Assembly (NCBI GenBank): GCA_947034885.2
Contig: OX344751.2
Coordinates: 47,025,082-47,089,081, forward strand
Length of the DNA: 64,000 nt
Direction: 5' to 3'
From: Thuidium tamariscinum
Taxonomy: Eukaryota; Streptophyta; Bryopsida; Hypnales; Thuidiaceae
A program made the position numbers and the translations under genes. How positions within the stretch are numbered: position 1 is the stretch's first letter; every line of letters begins with the position of its first letter. This document shows positions 34,740-45,686 of this stretch, one piece after another. A model generated the notes under the pieces. That model did not search any database, was not told the origin of the DNA, and saw only the letters and a program-made list of their open reading frames with translations.

Positions 34740-34980
34740 ATGCGCAAGGCCGAGGCAAGATGGCGAATGCGGTCCCGGAGACTGCTTAAGTACCCGAAGT
34801 CGCCCCAGGCGCGTGCGGATCCAAACGCGACCGCGGGTAGGCGACCTCGGGTGCGTAGGGCGACCGCGGGTAGGGCGACCGCGACTGGGGGCGACCGCGA
34901 CTGGAGGGCGACCGCGGCTGGGGGTGAACGCGGCTGGGGGGCGACAACGGCTGGGGGGCGACCGCGTTTGAGGAGCTCCC
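34740..34980. repeat. GC-rich cluster 3, upstream of the kinase gene
   Basis: Direct variants of GGGCGACCGCG(A/G)CTGGGGG. It contains GACTGCTTAAGTACCCG at 34780-34796, identical to the copy at 28352-28368. Confidence 0.85.
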
Positions 34981-34984
34981 TTAC

Positions 34985-35307
34985 TCTGAAGAAAGAGCTT
35001 CCTCCACGCAAGGGTGGGAAGGAGGTGTTTATATCGCAAGGCAATATCAAGGGAGTTGAGAATGAGAATTTTGCTCGGGAAGGCAATTGTGCTGTGCACT
35101 GCCAAGTGTCGAGATAATCCCGTGTCGTCGGAGCTGCAAGTGAAAAGTGCTCATCATGTTTTCAATCGAGTTTATGATGTCTACAACAAAAAACTTCTGA
35201 AGATGGATAAAATCGAGAAATGTCTCGTTGAAACTCGAACTTCAACCCTGCTGATAGAGCATTGCGGGACACTAGATGAAACCTATTTAGTAAATAGAAT
35301 ATTCTCT
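34985..35307. other. interval between two GC-rich clusters, no supported gene
   Basis: A plus-strand frame of 98 codons exists (35014-35310) but shows no family resemblance or conserved feature. Whether the cluster at 34.74-34.98 kb is bidirectional cannot be judged. Confidence 0.35.
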
Positions 35308-35520
35308 TAAGGGGCGACCGAGCCTGGAATGGTAGTGTGTTCTGACGCAACTTGTGGCACTGGCGATCGCCCTTGAGGCGCGGTCGCCCCTTACCCGCGG
35401 TCGCCTTACTTTCAGGGTTTGCAAATTTTGTTAAGCTTCTTCATGCAGAGGGCTTGCCCCTTTGGTTCAAAATAAATAAATAAATTGTGAAGCGTGGTCG
35501 CTCTAAAGGCGGTCGCTTTA
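35308..35520. repeat. GC-rich cluster 3b, not linked to a present gene
   Basis: GGGGCGACCGAGCC, GGCGATCGCCC, GGCGCGGTCGCCCC, ACCCGCGGTCGCC and later GCGGTCGC words. No coding unit follows on either side, so it may mark a lost gene. Confidence 0.65.
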
Positions 35521-35569
35521 CATGACAACTAAAAATTTGTCATTAGGGAATAGTTTAATGTATTGTATC

Positions 35570-37130
35570 CTAGTTTTTTAGTAAATGGAAAATCTCATTG
35601 TACTAAAATCTAACATTTAATAGAACAAAGCATTTGAGCCAAATGGAGTGAAGAATTAGAAGAGGTTATACCTTTGCCAAACTAATGCAAATCTTTGAAT
35701 GCAATTCAATGAACATTCTCCAACTATGAATTTTAAACCTCTAAGTGATTTGAATTTTGTTTTATCCATAATTGCTCTTTTGAATACAAGTAGTAGATTT
35801 TGAGGAAAAAAATGAATTGAGGCACATATAGTTGTAGTATCCTATATTATGCTAGTTTGAAAAGTGGTGGAGGAAATTTCAAATTTTTCTACCATGAGAA
35901 TTACCTTGCTATTAACATTTGAATTGGTTGAAATTCTTTTGAGGGCCGTGACATGTAAGAAAATCTGGAAGTTGCCCTTCATACAATCACATTTATATAA
36001 AACAATTGCCGTAAATGGTGGTGCTTATTTATACCAATGTTTAGAGGCAATTGATAATATACTTGAGAACTTTTTAACCATTTGGAAGTGTATAACATTT
36101 TGGGAAAACCATTAGAAAAGAATTGAACCCAAAAAGAGGCCTTGAGTTTTCTTACCAATTTTAGCACTAATTGGATGTAATTGCATGTAATTGCATGAAT
36201 ATGAGAGCAATCATATGTGGCATTACACCCACCACTTGGCATGTGCTCCATCCTTCATGAAAAAACCATCATGAGACAACCACCACTTGGCATGTATTCC
36301 ATCCTTCATGACGAAATCATCATGAGATTTATGATATCTTGAAGTTATATTGGGTAATGATGGTGAATTTTTGAATTCATAGTGCAATTCTTGGCCAATT
36401 AGTGAATTTAGAAGGCTCTTCCCACCCACTAATTTATGAGATCATGGAGATGGATTGAGTAATGATGACTAATTTTTGAATTCATCGTAGAATTCTTGAC
36501 CTAATTAGTAAGTTGTGAAGGCTCTTTCCACTCAAATTTTTGCATTACAAAGCGGCCTCTTTTTGGGTTCAAGTATTTTCTAATGATAGCAAGTAGATAG
36601 GAATATTGAATGATTTCAAAGACTAAGTTGTTAGTAGTTCAATTCTAGAATTGAAAATGCTAATTTCAATGGTTCAAATTTCAAAGAATTATCCTACACA
36701 TTATATTTTAATTATTGTAATAAATTTTGAATATTGAATTAAATGAAGAACTTTACAAACCATTGTACTATTTTTTATTTTTTATTTTTTGAACAAATGG
36801 GAGATCTATTGCATCCCAAATCCCTCTTAAAACTCGTGACGGATGCTACTATATGAGCCTAAGAATGTGAGTCCCTAAGACTAGAAGACGATTCACTTAT
36901 AATATACGTGTCTGGATCATAGAAAAGAGATTTCTAGTACACTTATGTTATACACACTTATATTATAGGGTATATGTTATAAACACGTTGAAATATTCTA
37001 TAGTTGTGGCATACCTATTTATACTCTCTTGATCCATAATTCCATAAGTGATAATATTATATTTTCTTTACCTTGATAATCTCTGCATTTACCTAGTTAG
37101 AACTTGTACGCTTATAATTTTAAGGAATTG
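35570..37130. repeat. large inverted repeat, left copy
   Basis: Diverged reverse-complement partner of about 41370-42700. Anchors include GCTACTATATGAGCCTAA at 36844 versus its complement near 41890, and GTAAATGG...TTGAGCC at 35581-35640 versus GGCTCAAATG...CCATTTAC at 42628-42700. AT-rich, non-coding. Confidence 0.7.
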
Positions 37131-37820
37131 TTAAAGTGTATAAGAACTTGTCCTATCTCAAAAAACTAAAGAGGATTGATATTAATTTGTAAAGGATAAA
37201 GGCAAGGATTAGAATAGAAGAAAACTCAAAATAATCCTTGATATTTTAATAAGATTATAACATATTGTTGGACAATAATACCATATACAATACCTACGTT
37301 TTAGAATATTTAGATCCTAAAATTTTTCCACTTTGAATTTAGATTTTGTAATATTTTATTTTTGAAATGAATTTGCAAAAAATTAAATTAAATATGTATT
37401 TGAAAAAATGGAAGAACTATTGCATTAAGATGAATCCAATATACAAAGCGGCCAAGCTTGAAAAGGGCCGAAAGGCTAGATAGAAAAGGAAATTGAGCAC
37501 TAAAATCCCCCCCCTTCATGTTCCAAATGATGATATCATCAATCCTGTGACCAATAACTAAGGAATCTTTCAATATTTGATCTACGATTTCACCCTAAAG
37601 AAAATAATGTTTTGTTCTCTCTAAATAGTTATTTAAGTAGAGGTTGATTTAAAGTTGACCCCTAACCTCAACTACTAATAGCTTAAAAATTTAATTTTTT
37701 TCCGAGAATTCCAAAGGTGAGGTTATATCACTTAACATCTTTTGAATGAGTATTCCAAATAAGGCATCACAGAATTTAATGCATATGAGTTTATGCACAA
37801 TAAGAACCAAATTTTTTATA
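37131..37820. other. AT-rich DNA, no gene
   Basis: Nothing recognisable beyond AT-rich sequence. Confidence 0.4.
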
Positions 37821-37829
37821 AAATAAAAC

Positions 37830-38290
37830 AAATTATTGGATTGAATGAGGTTCCCAATGCAAACCTCTTTTGAAAAAGAGGGAAATTGTTTTTTTTTATG
37901 AAATGAGGTTTGCAATGTAAACCACGCCAAAAAAAGAGGGAATTGTGTTTTTGAAATAAATGAGGTTTCCAATGGGAACCACATCCAAAAAAATGTGTTT
38001 TTGAGTGCAATGAAGTTCTCAGTGGGAACCCTTTAAAAAAAAGGGGTTCAAGATAAATATGTTTTTGAATTAAATAAGGTTCCTAATGAAAACCCTTACT
38101 AAATAATTAAGATATTAGTTTTATAATTAAATGAGGTTTCTGATGTGAACCTCTTAAAAGAAAATGCACTTTTGAATTTAATGAAGTTATGATGGGAAAC
38201 TTTCTAAAAAAATAAAAAAATATGTCTTAGAATTAAATGAGGTTCCCAATAGAAACCTCCCACAAAAACAAGGCTAATGTGCTTTTGGAT
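37830..38290. repeat. degenerate tandem repeat, AAATGAGGTTCCCAATG-type units
   Basis: About eight units of 50-70 bp carrying AAATGAGGTT(T/C)CCAATG(G/C)(A/G)AACC(T/A)C, several followed by an A-rich hairpin (TTTGAAAAAGAGGG type). Strongly decayed. Confidence 0.7.
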
Positions 38291-39115
38291 TTAGGGTCTT
38301 TCACACCATAATCATCATATTCTAAAACCCAAAAAAGAAATTCATGTTTTATTATGCTCTTGGATGTTGATTGGGGGTCGTAAGGAAAACAAAGAAATGA
38401 TGTGATTTTGTATTTATAATGGCTCTTAAATGTCACCTTCAACTTAAATAAAAAAACAATAAAGAATAGACATGCTTCTATATTTTTTTATGTAAGCAAT
38501 ATGGATCCAAAAAAGAAGGTTGAATAATACTTAGTAGTCCACTTGGTAGTTATTTTTATATAGAATACTTTTGCAACAATTTCTTTAGTTAGATATTTTT
38601 CCCACCAAATTAGATGGTGTACAACTTTGGACATCATTATTAATCTATATAAAATGAATCTCAGCTTCCTATGCTCAAAAATTACACACCAAATATTGGT
38701 GGAAATGTATACCATTGCATTTTAACTTATATAGGCATTCAATTACATTATTGAGCATTTAGCTTTGACATACTTCAGGTCATTACTGCACTATTGTAGT
38801 TGAATTCATGATTTTTTTTATTGATACTGAGATTTTTCTTTTCATTCCTACAATGCATTTTTCTTTCAAGCCTTTCATTGATTGTGTTATTTTTATATTT
38901 ATTTTCTCATGGAATTTTCTCCAAATGAGCATTCTTTAGTTAATATGATTTCCCTTTTTATTTTTATAAACTTTTATTTTTTGAAAAAATGGGCATTTCC
39001 TTGTTCTTTTACACACCATTTCTTCCCATGAATCCTTTTTTTAGTTCACATCGGCTTCCTTTTCATTTCTACAACTATTTTTCAGAGGGCGAAATCCAAA
39101 ATTCAGATTTCCTTG
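38291..39115. other. AT-rich DNA, no gene
   Basis: No supported frame or array. It runs into the GC-rich cluster before the second coiled-coil gene. Confidence 0.4.
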
Positions 39116-39345
39116 GTGAACAACCTGTGGTCGCCCAAGTCAGAAGGCGGGAAATTCAGAAATAAATGACCTCGTAAAAGGACCCGCGGTCGCCCAGCCG
39201 CGGTCGCCACTGCTGTGAAGGACCCGCGGTCGCCTTTCCCGTGGTCGCCCTTCGCGCACTCGCCCCACCCGCAGTCGCCCTCGCACGGAACGCACGCGCC
39301 CCAGGCGACATCAGGTTTATAAGTGGTCGCCCCATCCGCATTCGC
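39116..39345. repeat. GC-rich cluster 4 with TATA box, upstream of second coiled-coil gene
   Basis: At least eight variants of ACCCGCGGTCGCCC, in the opposite orientation to cluster 3. TTTATAAG at 39316-39323 lies about 190 bp before the chosen start codon. Confidence 0.85.
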
Positions 39346-39512
39346 CCACTTGCAATTCCAACGCTGCACACTGCTCTGTCACCCGCTTCTCGTGGCTGAC
39401 TGCGTGTCCAGTACTTGGTTTCTTTTTACTGTGATTGTGTGGTTCGTGCATCTATTGGGGCAGCTATTGTCGCATTTTGGTATTTCTTAATACCTCCATC
39501 TACTTCAATCCA

Positions 39513-40910
39513 ATGGACGCCACCCGGAGGAACCGTAAAGCCAAAGGCAAGATGCAAAAAAGACAACGACACGTCCTTGTGGACTCTAATGTCGTGGCTC
39601 ATGGAGGTTGGGAGAGGATCGAAGGCTTTTGGACCGCGACCACTTGTAGGGCATTTGTACAATGGTGCCACATCGATAAGCTTTCCCCCTATCATCGACA
39701 CAAAATCCACTTGAAGTCAAACATGGCAAATCTTCATACTTGCACTCACGATGGATTTGTACAAAGATGTATCGAAGTATATCGATACTTGTACAAGACA
39801 CGAAGTGTGCCTCGGAATGAAATTCCCTTGTTTCTGTGTGAGATGGTGTACGCGGAAGTTATTCTTCGACGAAGGGTGGATTGGAGCACCATTAAGGGAG
39901 CAAAGCTTGTCCAAAAACCGTCAACCAAGGACATTCCTAGGGCGGGTCCCTCCCAAAACCCACGTGAAGGTTTAGGGAAAAAGATTTTCATCAAGAATGA
40001 AGTTCCGAACAATGAGTTCGTGTGGTCGGATCACAAAAGTAGTGAAGATGAGTTGATGGATGTTGGACTGCCACATGTGGGTGAGACATTGGCTAATTTG
40101 GAGCCTTTGGAGGAGGGGGAAGTGGAGGCGGGCCCCACGTTGACATTGCCTTCATTGGAAGGGATGCCAAGAATTGAAGGATCTGTTGAAGCTGCAAGTG
40201 TGGAGGCCAACGAAGATATTCCATTGAACGACTTTTATAAAGTTCAATTGAAGAGTGTGCTTGAAGAGTTGGATAGAGCAAATGAAGAGAAAAGGACTTT
40301 GGAGGAAGGGGCAGTGACTGATACTTCTGATGATGTTCCAACCCTTCAAGCCCTCATTGAATTGGGACGAATTCAGTTGTCCAAGCAACATGAGCAAATC
40401 TTGAACTTGGAAGCATTCTATCTGAACTTCTCCGTTTCAGGGGGTGAAGGTTCTAGTTCTTCAACTAATAAATTTGTAGAAGAACGATTGGCTAAACTCA
40501 AGGAAGATTGTCACATCGAAGCTGACTGCTTGGAAAATGAAAAAAGATCTCTTGAAGGTGCACAATCAAAATTACGTGACCTTCAGAAAATGAAGGACAA
40601 AGCCCCTCTTGATCGTATTGTTGATATACAAGATTCTGAAGATCATGAGAGGCAACATGAGACATTGAAGTTGGAAGCAGAGGACCTAAAGAAGAAGTTA
40701 GCCCATGCTCTCGCATTGGAAAGTGATGTGGCCGGGGAAGTGGAGAAGAAGAAGATGAATTTGCTCAATGCACTGAATTTGAAGAAAGAATACATGAAAA
40801 ATAAATGGCGGGATTTTCCTCTTCAATCCAATTTGGATAGTGCCTACAAGGAGGCGAAGAAAGACTTGGAAGCTAAGAAAAGGCTAAAGACAGATGAACA
40901 AAGCAAGTAG
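39513..40910 (+). CDS. cargo coiled-coil protein 2 with shared N-terminal Cys/His domain
   Basis: An open frame of 465 codons from the Met at 39513. An in-frame Met at 39435 exists, but the intervening residues look like a translated leader, and the 39513 Met directly precedes the conserved basic start (TRRNRKAKGKMQKRQRH). The shared domain follows: FVQWCHIDKLSPYHRH, NMANLHTC, FVQRCIEVY, AEVILRRRVDWSTIKG. After an acidic linker, the C-terminal half is coiled coil (SVLEELDRANEEKRTLEEG; ENEKRSLEGAQSKLRDLQKM; KLEAEDLKKKLAHALALE) and ends in a Lys-rich stretch. The domain layout matches the protein at 26525-28021, so the two are probably duplicates. No catalytic motif. Function unknown. Confidence 0.75.
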   Translation: MDATRRNRKAKGKMQKRQRHVLVDSNVVAHGGWERIEGFWTATTCRAFVQWCHIDKLSPYHRHKIHLKSNMANLHTCTHDGFVQRCIEVYRYLYKTRSVPRNEIPLFLCEMVYAEVILRRRVDWSTIKGAKLVQKPSTKDIPRAGPSQNPREGLGKKIFIKNEVPNNEFVWSDHKSSEDELMDVGLPHVGETLANLEPLEEGEVEAGPTLTLPSLEGMPRIEGSVEAASVEANEDIPLNDFYKVQLKSVLEELDRANEEKRTLEEGAVTDTSDDVPTLQALIELGRIQLSKQHEQILNLEAFYLNFSVSGGEGSSSSTNKFVEERLAKLKEDCHIEADCLENEKRSLEGAQSKLRDLQKMKDKAPLDRIVDIQDSEDHERQHETLKLEAEDLKKKLAHALALESDVAGEVEKKKMNLLNALNLKKEYMKNKWRDFPLQSNLDSAYKEAKKDLEAKKRLKTDEQSK

Positions 40911-40919
40911 AATGTTGTA

Positions 40920-41365
40920 TGATCTTTTGGGGGGCTAGCAATGCTAGCATTTTTTGGAGGACTTATGACTTTTGTAAACATCTATATATAAAAAGGCTAC
41001 TATTATTTTTTAGTATTATTTTGCATACTTGGGGTGTTTCATTTCTATCATTGATGTGTATGGATGCAAAAGAATTCATATTCCTTTGTTTGCATGTTGA
41101 TGGGTTTTTTTTAAACATCCAAAATGCTCATTCAATCTTTCAAAAAGCATCTCCATAAAATGCTCAATATGTAATATGTAGACATTTCAAATTTTTATGA
41201 AGAAAGTGTCCATATCTAAATTTCATAAAATAGATGTTTCTTTCAATTAATACATTTTTGTACATGCAACTTTCATATTCCTTTTTAGTTTTTAGGAATA
41301 GGATAATATTTCATATGCTTCATCAATTTTCTTTAAATTATAAGCATACAAATTTAAACTGTGCA
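40920..41365. other. 3' flank of second coiled-coil gene
   Basis: AT-rich, without a supported gene. Confidence 0.4.
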
Positions 41366-41369
41366 TATT

Positions 41370-42700
41370 AGAGGTTATGAAGGTAAAGAAAATAGAATAT
41401 TATCACTTATGGATGACAGATTATAATGTTTGATCACGACTTCACGAGTGTGTTAAATTTACAAAACACATGCACAATCTTACAATCCTCTTTTCATATG
41501 TTCAATTTAAAAAATTTGGTCACCGAAAAAATGAGATACAAACATTGGAGATGCATACATTGGAGACGCATAACCCCAATAAGTTTTGGGCTTTGAAATA
41601 AGTGCTCTACAAATTTTCAAAATAAATTTAAAATGTGAATTTCTTAATTTGATTTTGTTACTAAAATGCTAGCATGAGAAGATAGAAATGCAAGTATGTA
41701 AGCCTTGATTATAGATATAAGTAGGTATCCCACAACTATTGAATATTTCAATGTGTTTATAACATATGCACCAATAATATAAGTGTGTATAGTATAATCA
41801 CACTAGAAATCTCTAATTATAAAAAGTTTCTATGATTTAAACACCTATACTATAGGTGAATAGTCTTGGGGATTCACATTTTTAGACTCATATAGTAGCA
41901 TCTGTCATGATCGTTAAGAGGTATTTTGATTAAGGGTTGTTAGGGATTTCCTAGTTTTCTAATCAACAAATGCACAATAAATTCTGTAAAGTTCTTCATT
42001 TAATTCAATATTCGAAATCTATAACAAAAATTGAAATATTAGATGCAGGATAATAATTACCATTGGAATTGGCATTTTCAATTCTATATAATTCAACTCT
42101 TAACAACTTACTATTTGAAATCATTCTATATTCCTATGTACTGACATATATTTTCCAAAAATGTTATACACTTGTAGTTTGCCTAAAAAAAATTTCAAGC
42201 ATCTTATGAATTGCCTTTGAACATTGGTAATTTGGTATAGAAAAGAAACACCATTACGACAATTATTTTATACAAATGTGATTGTATGAAGTGCAACTTC
42301 CTAGGTTTTCATACATCACAAGGCCCTCAAAAGAATTACAATCAATTCAAATGTTAATATCTTGGCAATTTTCATAGTAGAAAATTGGTTAACTTTCCTC
42401 CACATCTTCTCAAACTAGTGTAATATAGGATCTTACAATTATATGTGCCTAAATTCATATTTTTTCCTAAAATCTATTACTTGAATTAAAAATAGCAATT
42501 GTCAAAACTACCTGATTCAAATCACCTAAAGGCTTAAAATTCATTTTTGGAGTGTGTCCATTGAATTGCATTCAAATATTTGTATTAGTTTCACTATAGT
42601 ATAACTTATTTTTATTGTTCACCCCTTCTGGCTCAAATGTTTTTGGTCTAAATGTTCATTTCTAATACAATGGTGTTTGCCATTTACTAAAAGATATATG
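41370..42700. repeat. large inverted repeat, right copy
   Basis: Reverse-complement partner of 35570-37130; see that entry for anchors. The two copies flank the second coiled-coil gene and its promoter, with about 4.2 kb between them. Confidence 0.7.
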
Positions 42701-43720
42701 TATAACTTCAATTTTTAATTTTTAATTTTGCAACATTGAAGTAGCATTCTGCTCAAGTGTCTATTAACTACAAATTTTTTATGCAATAGTAATATTGCAT
42801 TCCTTTAATCCCTACAAGATTAAAACGGTTTTGACAATGGAGGATTTCAATCAATTCTATCCTTCCATATTTTTGGGCACATAGGTGTTATCATTTTTTA
42901 AAATTTTAACTGTACAAAAGTAAAAATTATTATATCTAGCATGTATGGAATTAATTGTAGAACATTTCAATGGTTAGATCTTTACATTATAGCAATTCTT
43001 GATGATCAACATCATGGGCCACAAACGTAGTTTTGGGAGAAACAAATTTATAAAAAGATGAATATAGATTTTTTAACCCCTTAGAAAAATTTATTTGGAG
43101 TCTAAAGATAATTTAGTATTACCATATTGAGATTTGCTTCACCCTTAATTATTCCTAAAGATCTTTTGTTGAACATTTTTTAGATCTTAAATTATATGTT
43201 CTTGGAGTATTATATTCAATAAAACCGAAATCCTTAATTATCCCTAAACTTCCATTGTCCCTCTACTTTGGAATGTTATTTATCTAGAAATATAATTGAT
43301 ATTTCAATTACAACTTTAGAATGGAAGTTATATAGCAAAAAAAAAACCATTTACCTAAACCCTTAAATCATGAGAAGCCTACACAAAGGCTTCAAATAAG
43401 GATTAAACACAAAATACTATGACATGAGATTGGATTCATTTTTATGGAAACCTCCTACTCATTTGACTTGGAGTAAAGTTCTTCTCAAATTGTACACAAC
43501 ATTGTTATCATTTGGTCAATGCAAGCATCTTTACAATAAATACTTGTCCTTAAGATGCATTCAACATAATCCATTATTGCAACTAAATCCACATAAATTT
43601 TGGAGGCTAAGATATCCTCTTTAGGATACTATCTAATTGCTTAGATCAATGTCATTAAGGTCCATGTTAGAGCTAAAAAGGTAACTTAAATTTCTAATAT
43701 TTTATTTGTAAATGTCCTTC
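42701..43720. other. AT-rich DNA, no gene
   Basis: One short frame at 43424-43624 has no supporting features. Confidence 0.4.
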
Positions 43721-43729
43721 TATTTCCAC

Positions 43730-44395
43730 ATTCTTGGATAAGTGCCATATTTTTTCAATTTTGTCTTCCCATTTTTCTTCAACTAATCTAAGTCTAATAT
43801 TGAAATCTCAAAAATATTACATTCCCTTCTTTTTTTTAAAGTACTAGGGGGGGGGGTATCCATTGAATTTTAATAGAAACTCTATCTCCATAATGTTTTG
43901 GTAGTACTTCAAGTATACATTTTGGGATAAGTATCATTTTTTAAAATTCTGTCTTCCCATTTTTTTTTCAACTGATCGAAGTCTAATTTTGAGATCTCAA
44001 AAATATTACATTTCCTTTTTTTTTTAAAGTACTAGGGGGGGATCCATTGAATTTTAATAGAAACTCTATCTCCATAATGTTTTGGTAGAAGTTCAAGTTT
44101 ACATTTTTGAATAACTGTCATTTTAAAAAATTTTGTCTTCCCATTTTTTTCCCCAATAATCTAAGTCTAATATTGAGATCTCAAAAATATTACATTTCCT
44201 TTTTTTTTAAAGTACTAGGGGGGGGGGGGGTTCCATTGAATTTTAATAGAAACTCTATCTCCATAATGTTTTGGTAGAAGTTCAAGTATACATTTTTGAA
44301 TAACTGTCATTTTTAAAAATTTTGTCTTCCCATTTTTTTTCCCACTAATCTAAGTCTAATACTGAGATCCCAAAAATATTACATTCCCTTTGTTT
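43730..44395. repeat. tandem repeat of about 185 bp with G homopolymers
   Basis: At least three full units, plus a partial, containing AAAGTACTAGGGGGG, TCCATTGAATTTTAATAGAA and ATCTCCATAATGTTTTGG. The marker (C/A)TC(T/C)AAGTCTAAT recurs at about 43786, 43971, 44153 and 44344. G-runs vary from 7 to 12. Confidence 0.85.
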
Positions 44396-44399
44396 CATA

Positions 44400-44845
44400 T
44401 TGAGATTTGCTTCACCCTTACAAGAAATTGCCATTGAAAACTTTGAAGATGACACATTGTATCTTCTTAGTCCTTTAGGGATTAAGCATTTGAAATATCA
44501 TGAAATTGAGGGTTGTCCTCCTCCATAATTGAGCTCTCATAGAACTCAACATTCCTAAGTAAAAGTATGATATTTTTTATTGAGGTTTGAAGGTTCATGA
44601 TTTCTTGGAGAAAGAGCCAATAGGGCTTGGTGGTGAAGGGGTTGGAAATACCTTTAAAAGCTTCTATGTGCATGAAATGGTAAATCACTTTGGAGTAACT
44701 ATTGCTACATAGTAATTTAGATGCTGCTTTTAATGAGAATGAAGTGGGATATAATGTGGAACTAGGAGGAATCTCCGAATCTCTCAAATAATACCTGTTA
44801 CAGCTAGGTTAATAACTGTCCACCTTGCTCAGGCCAGCTGGTCCT
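44400..44845. other. AT-rich DNA, no gene
   Basis: A minus-strand frame at 44482-44787 has no recognisable features. Runs into the large GC-rich cluster. Confidence 0.35.
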
Positions 44846-45460
44846 GTAAGGCGACCGCGTGTACAGCAACCGCGCTTTCCAAAAATTGAAAACCTGCAAA
44901 GGTGCGACCGGCCGACCGCGGGTCAGGGGCGACCTCGGGTGCCAGAACTGCCGCCCGCCACCTCCATGCGCGGTCGCCCGTCCGGGGAGTGCGACCGCGC
45001 TTGGGGCGACCGCGGGTCAGGGGCGACCGCGGGTCAGGGGCGACCTCGGGTGCCAGAACTGCCGCCCGACACCTCCAAGCACGGTCGCCCGTCCATGCAC
45101 GGTCGCCCGACTGGGGAGTGCGACCGCGCTTGGGGCGACCGCGGGTCAAGGGCGACCTCCGGTGCCAGAACCTAAACCGTCACCTCCATGCGTGGTCGCC
45201 CATCCATGCGTGGTCGCCCATCCATGCGCGGTCGCCCGTCCGGGGAGTGCGACCGCGCTTGGGGCGATCGCGGGTCATTTTTTGCAGTTCCTCACCCTGT
45301 CCCGCGGTCGCCCCACTACCCGCGGTCGCCCTCGTACGTGCGGTCGTCCTTGCAGGCGCCGTTGCCCCCATTACCCGCGGTCGCCCTGCACCCGCGGTCG
45401 CCCTGTTCACCCGAAGTCGCCCTGTACCCGCAGTCGCCCCTGTGGCGACAGAGTATAAAG
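44846..45460. repeat. GC-rich cluster 5 with TATA box, upstream of hAT transposase
   Basis: The largest cluster. It contains about three tandem units of roughly 105-110 bp (GGGGCGACCTCGGGTGCCAG ... GGGGAGTGCGACCGCGCTTG). After about 45300 the orientation inverts to ACCCGCGGTCGCCC. TATAAAG at 45454-45460 lies about 230 bp before the transposase start. Confidence 0.88.
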
Positions 45461-45686
45461 CTGCAGCTGAAACACTGAGGGATTACCTTGCTTCAGTGAT
45501 TAGACTCTAGCCTTGAACCTTCGAAAGAGGCTTCTTGCGGATGTTTTGGTTCATTAGAGGGCAAGAGCCTTGCTTTGAGGGGGTTTAAAAACCCTCTCAC
45601 AGTAGGTAGCATTGTCATAACTTTTTCCTCGTTATTGGATTCTTGGATCGATTTTTTGGGGGTGAAACTCATTGTGGATTCACACA

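Noticed and set aside
35014..35310. Plus-strand gene between two GC-rich clusters
   Set aside because: 98 codons, no family resemblance, atypical composition, no relation to other cargo.
44829..45510. Several long ORFs in the GC-rich cluster
   Set aside because: Arise from stop-poor GC-rich tandem repeats; peptides are simple repeats in all frames.
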